64,000 bases of DNA from Mycobacterium ahvazicum (GTDB lineage: Bacteria > Actinomycetota > Actinomycetes > Mycobacteriales > Mycobacteriaceae). Shown here in pieces: positions 18,989 to 28,778 of this stretch (position 1 is the first letter of the stretch; each line of letters opens with the position of its first letter). Under the pieces are notes generated by a model. The model saw nothing but the letters and a program-made list of their open reading frames with translations. It ran no database searches and was not told the DNA's origin. The stretch spans positions 682,001 to 746,000 of the forward strand of contig NZ_FXEG02000003.1 of NCBI RefSeq assembly GCF_900176255.2. The letters run 5' to 3'. The position numbers and the translations under genes were made by a program.

Positions 18989-20497
18989 TCAGCTCGTCAG
19001 TTGTTCCACCAGTTCGACGGCGCTGTCCACGGAGTCCAGCAGGGCTCCGACGTGCGCTTTGCTGCCCCGTAGCGGCTCCAGCGTCGGGATGCGCACCAGC
19101 GAATCGCCACCGAGATCGAAAATCACCGAGTCCCAACTGGCCGCGGCGATGTCGGCGCCGAATCGGCGCAGGCATTCGCCGCGGAAGTAGGCGCGGGTGT
19201 CGGTCGGCGGGTTGTCCACCGCCTCGAGCACCTGGTGTTCGCTGACCAGACGCTTCATCGAGCCGCGCGCGACCAGCCGGTTGTACAGGCCTTTGTCCAG
19301 CCGGACGTCGGAATATTGCAGGTCCACCAGGTGCAGCCGCGGCGCCGACCAGCTCAGGTTCTCGCGCTGCCGGAACCCCTCGAGCAGTCGCAGCTTGGCC
19401 GGCCAGTCCAGCAGCTCCGCGCACTCCATCGGGTCGCGCTCGAGCAGGTCCAGCACGTGCGCCCAGGTCTCGACGACGTGTGCTGCCCGCGGGTCGGGGT
19501 CGCGACCGTCGACCAGTTTGGCCACCCGGTCGAGGTAGATCCGTTGCAGCGCAAGCGCGGTCAGCTCCCGGCCGTCGGCCATGGCCACCGCGACGCGCAG
19601 CGAGGGGTCGCGACTGATCGCGTGCACCGCGTGCACCGGCCGGGCCAGCGCCAGATCACTCAGGTCGATGCCGTGCATCGGACCCTCTTCGATCAGGTCC
19701 AGGGCCAGCGCCGTGGTGCCCAGCTTGAGGTAAGTCGACGTCTCGGCGAGGTTGGCGTCGCCGATGATCACGTGCAGCCGGCGATACCGGTCGGCGTCGG
19801 CGTGCGGCTCGTCGCGGGTGTTGATGATGCCGCGCTTCAGCGTGGTCTCCAGCCCGACCTCGACCTCGATGTAGTCGGAGCGCTGGGACAGCTGGAAGCC
19901 GGGCTCGTCCCCTGAGGGGCCGATGCCGACCCGCCCGGAGCCGGTGAACACCTGCCGGGACACCAAAAACGGCGTTAGACCGGCGATGATGGCCGAGAAC
20001 GGCGTTTGCCGGCTCATCAGGTAGTTCTCGTGCGATCCGTACGAGGCGCCCTTGCCGTCGACGTTGTTCTTGTAGAGCTGCAGCTTGGCCGCTCCGGGCA
20101 CGCTGGCGACGTGCCGCGCGGCGGCCTCCATCACGCGCTCACCGGCCTTGTCCCAGATGACCGCGTCCAGTGGGTCGGTGCACTCGGGCGCGGAGTACTC
20201 GGGGTGCGCGTGGTCGACGTAGAGCCGCGCGCCGTTGGTCAGGATCATGTTGGCCGCGCCGACCTCGTCGGCGTCGACCACCGGTGGCGGGCCGGCCGAG
20301 CGGCTCAGGTCGAAACCGCGGGCGTCACGCAGCGGCGACTCCACTTCGTAGTCCCAGCGGGTGCGCTTGGCGCGCTGAATGCCGGCGGCGGCCGCGTAGG
20401 CCAACACCGCCTGAGTCGAAGTAAGGATCGGGTTGGCGGTCGGGTCGGTCGGCGACGAAATGCCGTACTCGACCTCCGTCCCGATAATCCGTTGCAT
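18989..20497 (-). CDS. dop: Pup deamidase/depupylase Dop
   Basis: This 502-residue homologue of PafA converts the Pup C-terminal Gln to Glu and removes Pup from substrates. GTEVEYG near residue 8 holds the metal-binding Glu. Asp95 in [15 protein letters not shown] is the proposed nucleophile. A Dop-specific loop (about 38-80, with [16 protein letters not shown]) distinguishes it from PafA. The ATG follows a -10-like TACGCT by 6 bases, so its transcript is probably leaderless. Confidence 0.95.
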   Translation of the reverse strand: MQRIIGTEVEYGISSPTDPTANPILTSTQAVLAYAAAAGIQRAKRTRWDYEVESPLRDARGFDLSRSAGPPPVVDADEVGAANMILTNGARLYVDHAHPEYSAPECTDPLDAVIWDKAGERVMEAAARHVASVPGAAKLQLYKNNVDGKGASYGSHENYLMSRQTPFSAIIAGLTPFLVSRQVFTGSGRVGIGPSGDEPGFQLSQRSDYIEVEVGLETTLKRGIINTRDEPHADADRYRRLHVIIGDANLAETSTYLKLGTTALALDLIEEGPMHGIDLSDLALARPVHAVHAISRDPSLRVAVAMADGRELTALALQRIYLDRVAKLVDGRDPDPRAAHVVETWAHVLDLLERDPMECAELLDWPAKLRLLEGFRQRENLSWSAPRLHLVDLQYSDVRLDKGLYNRLVARGSMKRLVSEHQVLEAVDNPPTDTRAYFRGECLRRFGADIAAASWDSVIFDLGGDSLVRIPTLEPLRGSKAHVGALLDSVDSAVELVEQLTS

Positions 20498-20503
20498 GCG
20501 TTA

Positions 20504-20509
20504 AGCGTA
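20504..20509 (-). promoter_or_regulatory. Probable -10 element of leaderless dop transcript
   Basis: TACGCT on the minus strand fits the TANNNT mycobacterial -10 pattern and ends 6 bases before the dop ATG. That spacing puts the transcription start on the A of the start codon. There is no ribosome binding site. Of the roughly 310 bases between the dop and the DsbA-like starts, 20510-20740 shows no gene or clear site. Confidence 0.5.
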
Positions 20510-20771
20510 GGCCCGCCGACGAGAACGACCCGCGCTGGGGAGCTGCCGATCGTGGATCCCCGCACGAGGCAACGGCGGCCGCACCCCACTTCGCCCGCCA
20601 CGGGGCATGCGGGCGACGCCGGGAGGCGCCCGACGCTGGCACGCGAGACGGCCGACCACGTTCTCCGCCTGACCAACACGAAAAGCTCTGCAAATTAGTT
20701 CGTTTCGCCACGATGACGGCTTGGTTTTCCCGCCCGGCGAAGGACGACGTTGCCGATCCGGTCGGCGATCT

Positions 20772-20802
20772 ATACGGTAGGGGGTATGGTATTTACGGAT
20801 AC
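20772..20802 (+). promoter_or_regulatory. CsoR/CstR-like operator candidate
   Basis: ATAC at 20772-20775 and GTAT at 20784-20787 flank a G-run (ATACGGTAGGGGGTAT), followed by a second GTAT (20789) and ATAC (20799-20802). The ATAC/G-tract/GTAT layout resembles operators of CsoR/CstR-family copper and persulfide repressors as I remember them. It lies 8-39 bases before the ATG of the DsbA-like gene. No regulator of that family is encoded in the window. Confidence 0.4.
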
Positions 20803-20810
20803 GTACCTAT

Positions 20811-21512
20811 ATGAAGATCGACCGCAATGCGATGGCGGTACTGCGATTTCTGGACCAGCCAGCGCGAAGGGCCCGATTTGTGTTGCAGCAGCTAATGACT
20901 GACGCGGGGACCATCGATCGCGGGCAAACCGCGGTAACTTTGTGGCTGGACCCGGTGTGTCCTTTCTCGTGGAACACCGCACGCTGGTTGAAAGCGGCCG
21001 CCGACGAGGCCGGTTTCGCGATTGACTGGCAACTGATGAATCTGGCGCTTCTCAACGACGGACGCGAGCTGCCGCCGCCGCAGCGGGCCCGCATGACCGA
21101 CCCGCAACGGGTCGGGCGGCTGATGGCGGCTCTGCGCGAGGAGCTCGGCCAAGACGCGATAGCCACGGCGTATTTCGCCTTCGGCGAAGAATACTTCGAT
21201 CGATCTCGGGCTCTGGGCGACGAAATTGTCGAACACGTTCTACGGGCGGTCGGGGCGCGGCGTACCACGGCCGCAGCGGTCTGCGACACCGAGCTGGACG
21301 CCGTGGTCTCACGGTGTCATCAAGCGAGCCAAGACGCACTGGGAGAAACGGGCGGCAGCCCACTGATCACCATCGACGGCCACACGGCTTTCGGGCCGGT
21401 CTTCACCTCCGTCCCCACGGCAGATCGGACGCTGGCCGTGTTCGACGCGGTCAAGTCCCTGGTGCTCACACCGCAGTTCAGCCAGCTCCATCGTCCTCGA
21501 GCCCACGCTTAG
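20811..21512 (+). CDS. DsbA-like thioredoxin-fold protein, CPFS active site
   Basis: The product is 233 residues. The thioredoxin-fold core starts near residue 41 (VTLWLDPVCPFSW) and resembles M. tuberculosis Rv2466c, a mycothiol-dependent oxidoreductase/nitroreductase of the DsbA clade. Shared segments include LALLNDGRELP, the cis-Pro region GSPLITIDG and FGPVF. The active site is CPFS (Cys50), with one cysteine where Rv2466c has CPWC, so a monothiol mechanism is expected. It has no signal peptide, so it is cytoplasmic. The N-terminal 40 residues are unusual; ATG at 20895 is an alternative start. It is the first of three plus-strand genes with a sulfide:quinone reductase-like protein. Confidence 0.75.
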   Translation: MKIDRNAMAVLRFLDQPARRARFVLQQLMTDAGTIDRGQTAVTLWLDPVCPFSWNTARWLKAAADEAGFAIDWQLMNLALLNDGRELPPPQRARMTDPQRVGRLMAALREELGQDAIATAYFAFGEEYFDRSRALGDEIVEHVLRAVGARRTTAAAVCDTELDAVVSRCHQASQDALGETGGSPLITIDGHTAFGPVFTSVPTADRTLAVFDAVKSLVLTPQFSQLHRPRAHA

Positions 21513-21535
21513 CAACCCGAGACAGGACAACGTCC

Positions 21536-21703
21536 ATGTGTTACGCGGTGCGTTGCCCCGCTTGCGGAAAGACAACCTGGGCCGGGTGCGGGGCGCACAT
21601 CGAAGCGGTCAAACGCCAGGTCCCGGCGGGTCACTGGTGTGACGGTCACCCGGATGACGGCGCCACTCGTGCCCGTACGCACGCCCCTTCAGCAAAGACC
21701 TAA
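21536..21703 (+). CDS. Tiny Cys-rich (zinc-ribbon-like) protein
   Basis: This 55-residue protein starts MCYAVRCPACGKTTWAGCG and carries cysteines at 2, 7, 10, 18 and 35 with His21, 33 and 38, enough to bind one zinc. Small proteins with the CxxCGKTTWAGCG core are common in actinobacteria, with no known function. AGGAC about 8 bases upstream of the ATG serves as ribosome binding site. It lies 23 bases after the DsbA-like gene and 15 before the flavoprotein gene, so it belongs to the same operon, where a metal- or sulfur-binding role would fit. Confidence 0.75.
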   Translation: MCYAVRCPACGKTTWAGCGAHIEAVKRQVPAGHWCDGHPDDGATRARTHAPSAKT

Positions 21704-21718
21704 TGGAAAGGCAAAATT

Positions 21719-22897
21719 ATGACGAAGCAGCTGGTCATCCTCGGTGCGGGAATCGGCGGTCTCAGCGTCCTCAAGGAACTCGCCGAATCGGCGGTCTCAC
21801 TCGACGATCTCGACATCACGGTGGTTGATGAGGACTTTTCGCACTTCCTGGGCTTCACCTTGCCGTGGGTCATGCGCGGCTGGCGTGACCAGGCAAGCGT
21901 GGCGGTCACGCCCAGCGCCAGCGCACTGGCCGGAGTCCGTCGCGTCGAGGGCACGGTCCGCAGCATCGATCCCGCGTCGCGCACCGTCAGCCTCGCGGAC
22001 GGCACCGACATCGCATTTGATGCGTTGGTGATCGCCACCGGCGCGCGCAACGCAATCGACAATATCGCCGGCCTGCGCAGCGCTATGGACAACGGCACTG
22101 CTGTGCACTTCTACAGTTCCGACGCAGCGGCGAAAGCGCACCAGGCGCTGCGCGCCTTCACCGGCGGACGGCTGGTGGTGCTGGTGACGTCACAGCCATA
22201 CCGCTGCCCGGTCGCTCCCTACGAAGGAGCACTGCTCGCCGCCGATCTCCTCCGCGACAATGGATCGCGCGACGCCACCGAAATCTCGGTCTACACCCCA
22301 GAAAAGCACCCGATGCCCTCGGCGGGTCCGCACGCCGGACCTGAACTCGTCGCCCTACTGCGCGAGCAAGCCATTGAATTCTTCGGCGAGCACGCCGTAG
22401 CTCGCATCGACGCCGATCGCCGCCAGATCCACTTTCGCAACGGCGCCGCGACAAGTTTCGATCTGCTCGTCTTCGTGCCCCCGCACGAACCCGCATTGAC
22501 ACTGGACGGCCCGGGTTGGATCAGCGTCGATCCGGCCACGATGCAAACTCGGTACCCGGGCATTTTTGCGATCGGCGACACCGCGGCAGTCATCTCGCCG
22601 TCAGACCGCCCGCTACCGAAAGCGGCGATATTCGCGAAAAACGGCGCGACTAGCGCGGCCGCCAACGTGCTGCACTATCTGGGCAAGACGGCCACCGGCG
22701 CTCCCCTATCGGGGCAGGGGTATTGCTACATCGATACCGGGCGCGGCACGTCAGCTCAAGGCAAAGGCGATTTCTTTACGCTGCCCCACCCCGCCATCCA
22801 CCTAAGCCCACCATCGGCGGCGTTGCACCACGAAAAGCAAGATGAGGAGCGCGAGTGGCGAGCGGTGTGGGAACACGGCACCGCCCCAACACGGTGA
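21719..22897 (+). CDS. Sulfide:quinone oxidoreductase-like flavoprotein
   Basis: The 392-residue FAD protein has N-terminal GAGIGGLS (8-15), ATGAR at 106-110 and a FAIGDTAAV C-terminal FAD motif near 283. Cys163 in PYRCPVAPYE and Cys336 in GYCYIDTG match the two redox cysteines of sulfide:quinone reductases and flavocytochrome c sulfide dehydrogenases. It would oxidise sulfide to persulfide or polysulfide and pass electrons to menaquinone at the membrane face. GGAAAGG lies 7 bases before the ATG. NDH-2-like or ferredoxin reductases are less likely because both cysteines and the RCPxAPYE motif are present. Confidence 0.8.
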   Translation: MTKQLVILGAGIGGLSVLKELAESAVSLDDLDITVVDEDFSHFLGFTLPWVMRGWRDQASVAVTPSASALAGVRRVEGTVRSIDPASRTVSLADGTDIAFDALVIATGARNAIDNIAGLRSAMDNGTAVHFYSSDAAAKAHQALRAFTGGRLVVLVTSQPYRCPVAPYEGALLAADLLRDNGSRDATEISVYTPEKHPMPSAGPHAGPELVALLREQAIEFFGEHAVARIDADRRQIHFRNGAATSFDLLVFVPPHEPALTLDGPGWISVDPATMQTRYPGIFAIGDTAAVISPSDRPLPKAAIFAKNGATSAAANVLHYLGKTATGAPLSGQGYCYIDTGRGTSAQGKGDFFTLPHPAIHLSPPSAALHHEKQDEEREWRAVWEHGTAPTR

Positions 22898-22983
22898 CCC
22901 GAACACGAGTAGCCCTAGCACTGACGCTTGGCACTTGAGAACCGCCAGCGCATCAGGCGTCTGCGCCATTAGGGTGTGCCGGT

Positions 22984-24165
22984 GTGGACATAACTGCGCG
23001 CCGCACGCCGAACAGCCAGAAGGCGGCGACGGCCGCGGCTGAAAAGTGGTTCTTGGAGCGCGGTTTGCCGTCGGTGCTCACGACGCGGGGCCGATGGCGA
23101 CGGCTCTGGCCGCGGTCGTCACCGATGCTGACCGCATGGGCGACCATCGAAGCCTGCCTGCTGGGTTGCTTCTTCGCCAGCGACGGCAATGAGGTCTTCA
23201 TCGACGGGACACCCACGACGCGGCAGTGGGTGATCCTGGCCTTGCTCGCGGCCGCCCTGCCGCTGGCCGCCCTGTTCGGCTGGCTGGTGTCGCGCATATC
23301 GAGCGGGCGCACCCGCGCGGCGGTCGCATCGCTGGCGCTGGCGTTCGTCATTTTCTGTGGAGTCGTCGAAAGCGGCCCCGTCCGGCTGACGCGCGACGCG
23401 GTGATTCTGGCGCTGGTGTTGGTGCTGACCGGTTCCGGTGTCGGGTCGGTGCTCGCGTGGGCGGTGCGGATGACGGTCGAACACCTCGCGACGGTCGGCA
23501 CGCTCGCGGTACGGGCCCTGCCGATCGTGCTGCTGACCGCGTTGGTGTTCTTCAACACTTACGTCTGGCTGATGGCGGCCACCATCAACGGCGAACGGCT
23601 CTCACTGGCGATCGCCTTTCTGCTCGGCATCGCGGGGGCATTCGTCGTCTCCAAAACCGTCGAGCGGGTCAGGCCGCTGCTCAGGTCGACGGCGTCACTA
23701 CCCGAGGGCAACGAGGCCCTCGCCGAAACTCCGTTCGCCGCGATGGCCGACCCGTCGCCCGGCTCGGCGCTGAAGAAAGCGGAACGCCTCAACGTGGTGT
23801 TCCTGCTGGCGACCTCGCAGCTGGTCGAGATCCTGGTGGTCGCGCTCGTCGGCGCCACCATGTATCTCATTCTCGGCCTGATCGTCCTGACGCCGTCGCT
23901 GCTCAACGAATGGACGCACACCTCGGTGAGCACCGCGACGGTGCTGGGATGGACGCTGCCCGTACCGGATTCGCTGATCCACATGTGCCTGTTCCTCGGC
24001 GCGCTGACGTTCATGTACATCGCGGCCCGCGCGGTCGACGATGCCGAGTACCGAGCGATGTTCCTCGATCCACTGGTCGACGACCTGCACACCGCCCTGG
24101 CCGCGCGCAACCGCTACCTGGGCAACGTCGCCGACGAATCCGACACAACGAGAGAAAGCGAGTAA
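22984..24165 (+). CDS. Multi-pass membrane protein, Rv2113 type
   Basis: This 393-residue protein has about eight hydrophobic spans (about 48-66, 80-100, 108-125, 130-160, 172-195, 203-222, 275-310, 335-362) and a hydrophilic C-terminus. It corresponds to M. tuberculosis Rv2113 by position and length. No transporter signature is recognised and its function is unknown. The GTG start at 22984 is chosen from the conserved length. The next gene begins 4 bases after its stop, and both lead toward convergent mpa. Confidence 0.8.
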   Translation: MDITARRTPNSQKAATAAAEKWFLERGLPSVLTTRGRWRRLWPRSSPMLTAWATIEACLLGCFFASDGNEVFIDGTPTTRQWVILALLAAALPLAALFGWLVSRISSGRTRAAVASLALAFVIFCGVVESGPVRLTRDAVILALVLVLTGSGVGSVLAWAVRMTVEHLATVGTLAVRALPIVLLTALVFFNTYVWLMAATINGERLSLAIAFLLGIAGAFVVSKTVERVRPLLRSTASLPEGNEALAETPFAAMADPSPGSALKKAERLNVVFLLATSQLVEILVVALVGATMYLILGLIVLTPSLLNEWTHTSVSTATVLGWTLPVPDSLIHMCLFLGALTFMYIAARAVDDAEYRAMFLDPLVDDLHTALAARNRYLGNVADESDTTRESE

Positions 24166-24169
24166 GCAA

Positions 24170-24775
24170 GTGACCGACCTGTCCGGGAAACGTTATGGCG
24201 AAGTACTTCTCGTCGAGGTGGGTGAATCCGGCCCACAAGCCACCGTTTACAACAGCTTTCCGCTCAACGACTGTCCGGCCGAGTTGTGGTCCAAGCTCGA
24301 CGCGGCGGCCATCGCGGCCGAACACGGCGCCGCCGCGGCCTTGCTCAACGGCCCGCGCTACTGGCTGATGAACGCGATCGAAAAGCAGGCCGATGGTCCG
24401 CAAGAGCGGATGACGTTCGGCGGCATCGAGATGATCAAGCAGGCCACCGTGGAGCTGTCGTCGATGAACCCCGCGCCCTACACCGTCAACGAAGTGAGTC
24501 GCAATACGGTCTTCGTCTTCAACGCCGGCGAAGAGATCTACGAGCTGATCGATCCCGACGGCAAGCGCTGGGTCATGCAGACCTGGAGCCAGGTCGCCGA
24601 CCCCAACCTGTCGCGCGCCGATCTGGCCGGGCTGGCCGAGCGACTGACACTGCCCGAAGGGTGGAGCTATCAGCCGCGGGTGCTCACCGAGACGCTGCGG
24701 GTCGACACGACAGGTCGTCCCGCGCGTGTGACGCAGGACGACCTGACGAACACCTACTCGTTCGAATTCGACTGA
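24170..24775 (+). CDS. Conserved cytoplasmic protein, Rv2114 type
   Basis: This 201-residue soluble protein starts with GTG at 24170, giving VTDLSGKRYGEVLLVEV. There is no membrane span or signal peptide. Conserved blocks include LLNGPRYWLMNAIEK, FGGIEMIKQATVEL and WVMQTWSQVADPNL. It corresponds to Rv2114; the function is unknown and no catalytic motif is recognised. It is coupled to the upstream membrane-protein gene, and its end faces mpa across a 20-base gap containing a hairpin. Confidence 0.82.
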   Translation: MTDLSGKRYGEVLLVEVGESGPQATVYNSFPLNDCPAELWSKLDAAAIAAEHGAAAALLNGPRYWLMNAIEKQADGPQERMTFGGIEMIKQATVELSSMNPAPYTVNEVSRNTVFVFNAGEEIYELIDPDGKRWVMQTWSQVADPNLSRADLAGLAERLTLPEGWSYQPRVLTETLRVDTTGRPARVTQDDLTNTYSFEFD

Positions 24776-24781
24776 GCCGCT

Positions 24782-24798
24782 TAGGGATTGGATCCCTA
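24782..24798. terminator. Hairpin between convergent genes
   Basis: TAGGGAT (24782-24788), loop TGG, ATCCCTA (24792-24798) is a perfect 7-bp stem in the gap between the Rv2114-type gene and mpa, overlapping the mpa stop codon. There is no U-tract, so it would be an atypical, possibly bidirectional, terminator. Confidence 0.4.
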
Positions 24799-26625
24799 GA
24801 GGTACTGGCCGAGGTTCGACTCGGTGTCGATGGCGCGCGACGCGCTCGACGACTTGCCGGTGACCAGGGTGCGGATGTACACGATCCGCTCGCCCTTCTT
24901 GCCTGAGATCCGCGCCCAGTCGTCGGGGTTGGTGGTGTTGGGCAGGTCCTCGTTCTCGGCGAACTCGTCGACGATGGAGTCCAGCAGGTGCTGTATCCGC
25001 AGACCGGGCTGACCGGTCTCCAGCACCGACTTGATCGCGTTCTTCTTCGCCCGGTCGACGACGTTCTGAATCATGGCCCCGGAGTTGAAGTCCTTGAAGT
25101 ACATGACTTCCTTGTCACCGTTGGCGTAGGTGACCTCCAGGAACCGGTTGTCGTCGATCTCGGCGTACATCCGCTCGACGACCTTCTCGATCATCGCGTG
25201 GACGCAGGCCGACCGGTCGCCGTCGAACTCGGCGAGATCGTCGGCGTGCACGGGCAGCGTCTCGACCAGATACTTCGAGAAGATGTCTTGTGCCGCTTCG
25301 GCATCGGGCCGCTCGATCTTGATCTTCACATCGAGACGTCCGGGCCGCAGGATCGCGGGGTCGATCATGTCCTCGCGGTTGGAGGCGCCGATCACGATGA
25401 CGTTCTCCAGACCCTCGACACCGTCGATCTCGCTCAGCAGCTGCGGGACCACCGTGGTCTCGACGTCCGACGACACCCCGGTACCGCGGGTACGGAAGAT
25501 CGAGTCCATCTCGTCGAAGAACACGATCACCGGCGTACCCTCCGACGCCTTCTCGCGGGCCCGCTGGAAGATCAGCCGGATGTGCCGCTCGGTCTCGCCG
25601 ACGAACTTGTTCAGCAGCTCGGGACCCTTGATGTTGAGGAAGTACGACTTCGCCTCGCGGGCGTCGTCGCCGCGCACCTCGGCCATCTTCTTGGCCAGCG
25701 AATTGGCGACCGCCTTGGCGATCAGCGTCTTACCGCAACCGGGCGGACCGTAGAGCAACACACCCTTGGGCGGACGCAGCGCGTACTCCCGGTACAGCTC
25801 CTTGTGCAGGAACGGCAGCTCCACCGCGTCGCGGATCTGCTCGATCTGCCGGGTCAGACCGCCGATGTCCTGGTAGCTGACGTCGGGCACCTCTTCGAGC
25901 ACCAGGTCCTCGACCTCGGCCTTGGGAATGCGCTCGAACGCGTAGCCGGCTTTGGTGTCGACCAGCAGAGAATCGCCAGGCCGCAACTTGCGCGGCCTGG
26001 TGTCATCGTTGAGTGCGTCGGGAACCCCGTCGGGCAAGTCCTCGGCCACCAGCGGCTCGGCCAGCCAGACGATCCGTTCCTCGTCGGCGTGGCCCACGAC
26101 CAGTGCGCGGTGTCCGTCGTTGAGCACCTCACGCAGAGTCGAGATCTCACCCACGGATTCGTACGTCCCGGCCTCGACGACGGTCAGGGCTTCGTTGAGC
26201 CGAACCGTCTGTCCCTTGCGCAGCGCCGGCACGTCGATGTTGGGCGAGCAGGTCAGTCGCATCTTGCGACCCGAGGTGAACACGTCGACGGTTTCGTCCT
26301 CATGCGACGCAAGCAAAACGCCGTAACCACTCGGCGGCTGCCCGAGCCGGTCGACTTCTTCCCGCAGCGCCAGCAGTTGTTGCCGGGCCTCTTTAAGAGT
26401 TTCCATTAATTTGGAATTGCGGGCCGCAAGCGAGTCGATCCGCGCTTCGAGTTGATGCACATCGCGTGCGGAGCGCGTGCCGGCCGGCGATTCGGCGGCT
26501 TGCTCAAGTTGCTCACGCAGCACCGCGGCTTCGCGGCGCAGCTGTTCCAGCTCGGCAGCATCGCTGCTGGACATGCCGGTTTCATGATTGATCCCGAATG
26601 CTTCAGAACGCTCTGACTCACCCAT
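24796..26625 (-). CDS. mpa: Proteasome-associated AAA+ ATPase Mpa
   Basis: This 609-residue protein, the M. tuberculosis length, is the hexameric unfoldase that feeds pupylated proteins into the PrcAB core. An N-terminal coiled coil (about 20-96) captures Pup and is followed by tandem OB domains (about 98-245). The AAA+ module has Walker A GPPGCGKT at 293-300, Walker [11 protein letters not shown] and second-region Arg fingers. The C-terminus ends QYL, the motif that docks into PrcA pockets. The upstream AGGAG-like GGAAAGGAGC supports the start at 26625. Confidence 0.96.
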   Translation of the reverse strand: MGESERSEAFGINHETGMSSSDAAELEQLRREAAVLREQLEQAAESPAGTRSARDVHQLEARIDSLAARNSKLMETLKEARQQLLALREEVDRLGQPPSGYGVLLASHEDETVDVFTSGRKMRLTCSPNIDVPALRKGQTVRLNEALTVVEAGTYESVGEISTLREVLNDGHRALVVGHADEERIVWLAEPLVAEDLPDGVPDALNDDTRPRKLRPGDSLLVDTKAGYAFERIPKAEVEDLVLEEVPDVSYQDIGGLTRQIEQIRDAVELPFLHKELYREYALRPPKGVLLYGPPGCGKTLIAKAVANSLAKKMAEVRGDDAREAKSYFLNIKGPELLNKFVGETERHIRLIFQRAREKASEGTPVIVFFDEMDSIFRTRGTGVSSDVETTVVPQLLSEIDGVEGLENVIVIGASNREDMIDPAILRPGRLDVKIKIERPDAEAAQDIFSKYLVETLPVHADDLAEFDGDRSACVHAMIEKVVERMYAEIDDNRFLEVTYANGDKEVMYFKDFNSGAMIQNVVDRAKKNAIKSVLETGQPGLRIQHLLDSIVDEFAENEDLPNTTNPDDWARISGKKGERIVYIRTLVTGKSSSASRAIDTESNLGQYL

Positions 26626-26781
26626 GTTGCGCTCCTTTCCCGCCCCGAATTGATGCGGTGGATCCTTACAACGCTACCGGCGATTGGCCGTTCATGCGTG
26701 AACTCAAAAGCCATCAAAAGTCGCGTCTTTACTCCCGCTGGTAACCTCGGCGTCGATTTGGGACCACCGAAAGGACACCCC

Positions 26782-26931
26782 TTGACCGCAAAACCCCTCA
26801 CCACAGGCCCTGCCGTGGTCGCGGTCGTCAACGCAATGTTTCCAACTGTGACTTCCATTGCACCAGTTGGCCAGATCGCGGCAACCACCGCCCTCCAAGA
26901 ATCAGGCCTCGAATCAGACGGCGCCGAATAG
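26782..26931 (+). other. Possible 49-residue small protein
   Basis: Between mpa and lppK (26626-26947, 322 bases) a TTG at 26782 follows AAAGGA by about 7 bases and opens a 49-residue frame ending ESDGAE at 26931. The middle is mildly hydrophobic (AVVAVVNAMF). Nothing else is evident in the gap apart from promoter space for mpa. Whether it is expressed is unclear. Confidence 0.3.
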
Positions 26932-26947
26932 CCCGGGCGGTCAACGG

Positions 26948-27518
26948 ATGCACCGACACCTGTCGCTAGCGCTGAGCGCCGCCACCGCCGTGGCGGCGTT
27001 CGGGGTCGCGGCATGCTCGCACAGCGAACCCAAGGTGCTGCCGTCGACGAGTCTGGCGGTGCCGGTGCCGACGTCGAGTCCGCTGATCGTCGCGGCTCCA
27101 CCGACCGCGCCGCTGCCCGTGCCCGAAGCTCTGGTCGAGGTGCTGAACCGGCTTGTCGATCCGAATGTCCCCGGGATGAACAAGGTGAACCTCGTCGAAG
27201 GCGCGACGCCGGAAAGCGCGGCCACGCTGGACAAGTTCGTCAACGCGCTGCGCGACAACGGCTACCTCCCGATGACGTTCGTGGCGAACAACATCGCATG
27301 GTCGGACAAGAATCCGGCCAACGTGGTGGCCACGGTCGGCGTCAACACCGCCAAGGGGCCCAACGGCGCGTTCACCTTTCCGATGGAGTTCGCTCCGTTG
27401 ACGGGCGGCTGGCAGCTTTCCCGGAAGACGGCGGAAATGCTGTTGGCGGGCACCCGCTTCACCGCCGACGCCCGCGCCTCCTGCCGAGTCCGCGCCCGCC
27501 CAACCCGCACCCGGCTGA
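26948..27518 (+). CDS. lppK: Lipoprotein LppK, with an apparent 1-base frameshift
   Basis: This exported lipoprotein has a signal peptide (residues 1-22) and lipobox VAAC, with acylated Cys23. The body resembles M. tuberculosis LppK (Rv2116), including [30 protein letters not shown] and FTFPMEF. At 27448-27450 a run of three G appears to contain one extra base. Removing one G restores the LppK-type tail [14 protein letters not shown]...PAPG and a TGA at 27516-27518 that overlaps the next ATG. As given, the frame instead runs on without a stop into the DUF503 gene. The ribosome binding site is weak. Confidence 0.75.
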
Positions 27519-27820
27519 TGTGGATCGCCTGGCTGGAATTCGACGTGCTGCTGGGCCCGGAGCTTGGGGTGCGATCGCTCAAGGAGAAGCGCTCAATGAT
27601 CCGTCCCGTCGTCGCCGAGTTGCGCCGCAAGTTCAGCGTGTCGGCCGCCGAGACCGGTTCGCAGGAGCTGTATCGGCGAGCGGGCATCGGGGTGGCCCTG
27701 GTGTCCGGTGACCGGGCGCATGCCGTCGACGTCCTGGATGCGGCCGAACGTCTGGTCGCCGCGCATCCCGAGTTCGAGCTGCTGTCGGTGCGACGCTCGC
27801 TGGTGCGCAGCGAGGACCAA

Positions 27821-27826
<6 letters not shown>
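27518..27826 (+). CDS. DUF503 family protein
   Basis: This 102-residue protein starts [15 protein letters not shown] and has the DUF503 signature [28 protein letters not shown]. It corresponds to Rv2117; the family has an alpha/beta fold of unknown function, and some members are linked to ribosome biogenesis (RbfA-like genomic context). In the ancestral arrangement its ATG overlaps the lppK stop as TGATG. In this sequence the lppK frame enters it directly, so a fused lipoprotein could be made if the indel is real. Confidence 0.88.
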
Positions 27827-28765
<939 letters not shown>

Positions 28766-28778
28766 CTAGGCTGCGAAT

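Noticed and set aside
21314..21703. 129-codon frame covering the small Cys-rich gene
   Set aside because: The first part is a shadow of the DsbA-like gene; the true protein starts at ATG 21536 with its own ribosome binding site.
26406..27101. 231-codon minus-strand frame over mpa 5' end and lppK 5' end
   Set aside because: It overlaps two well-supported genes in other frames and has no start signal or family match.
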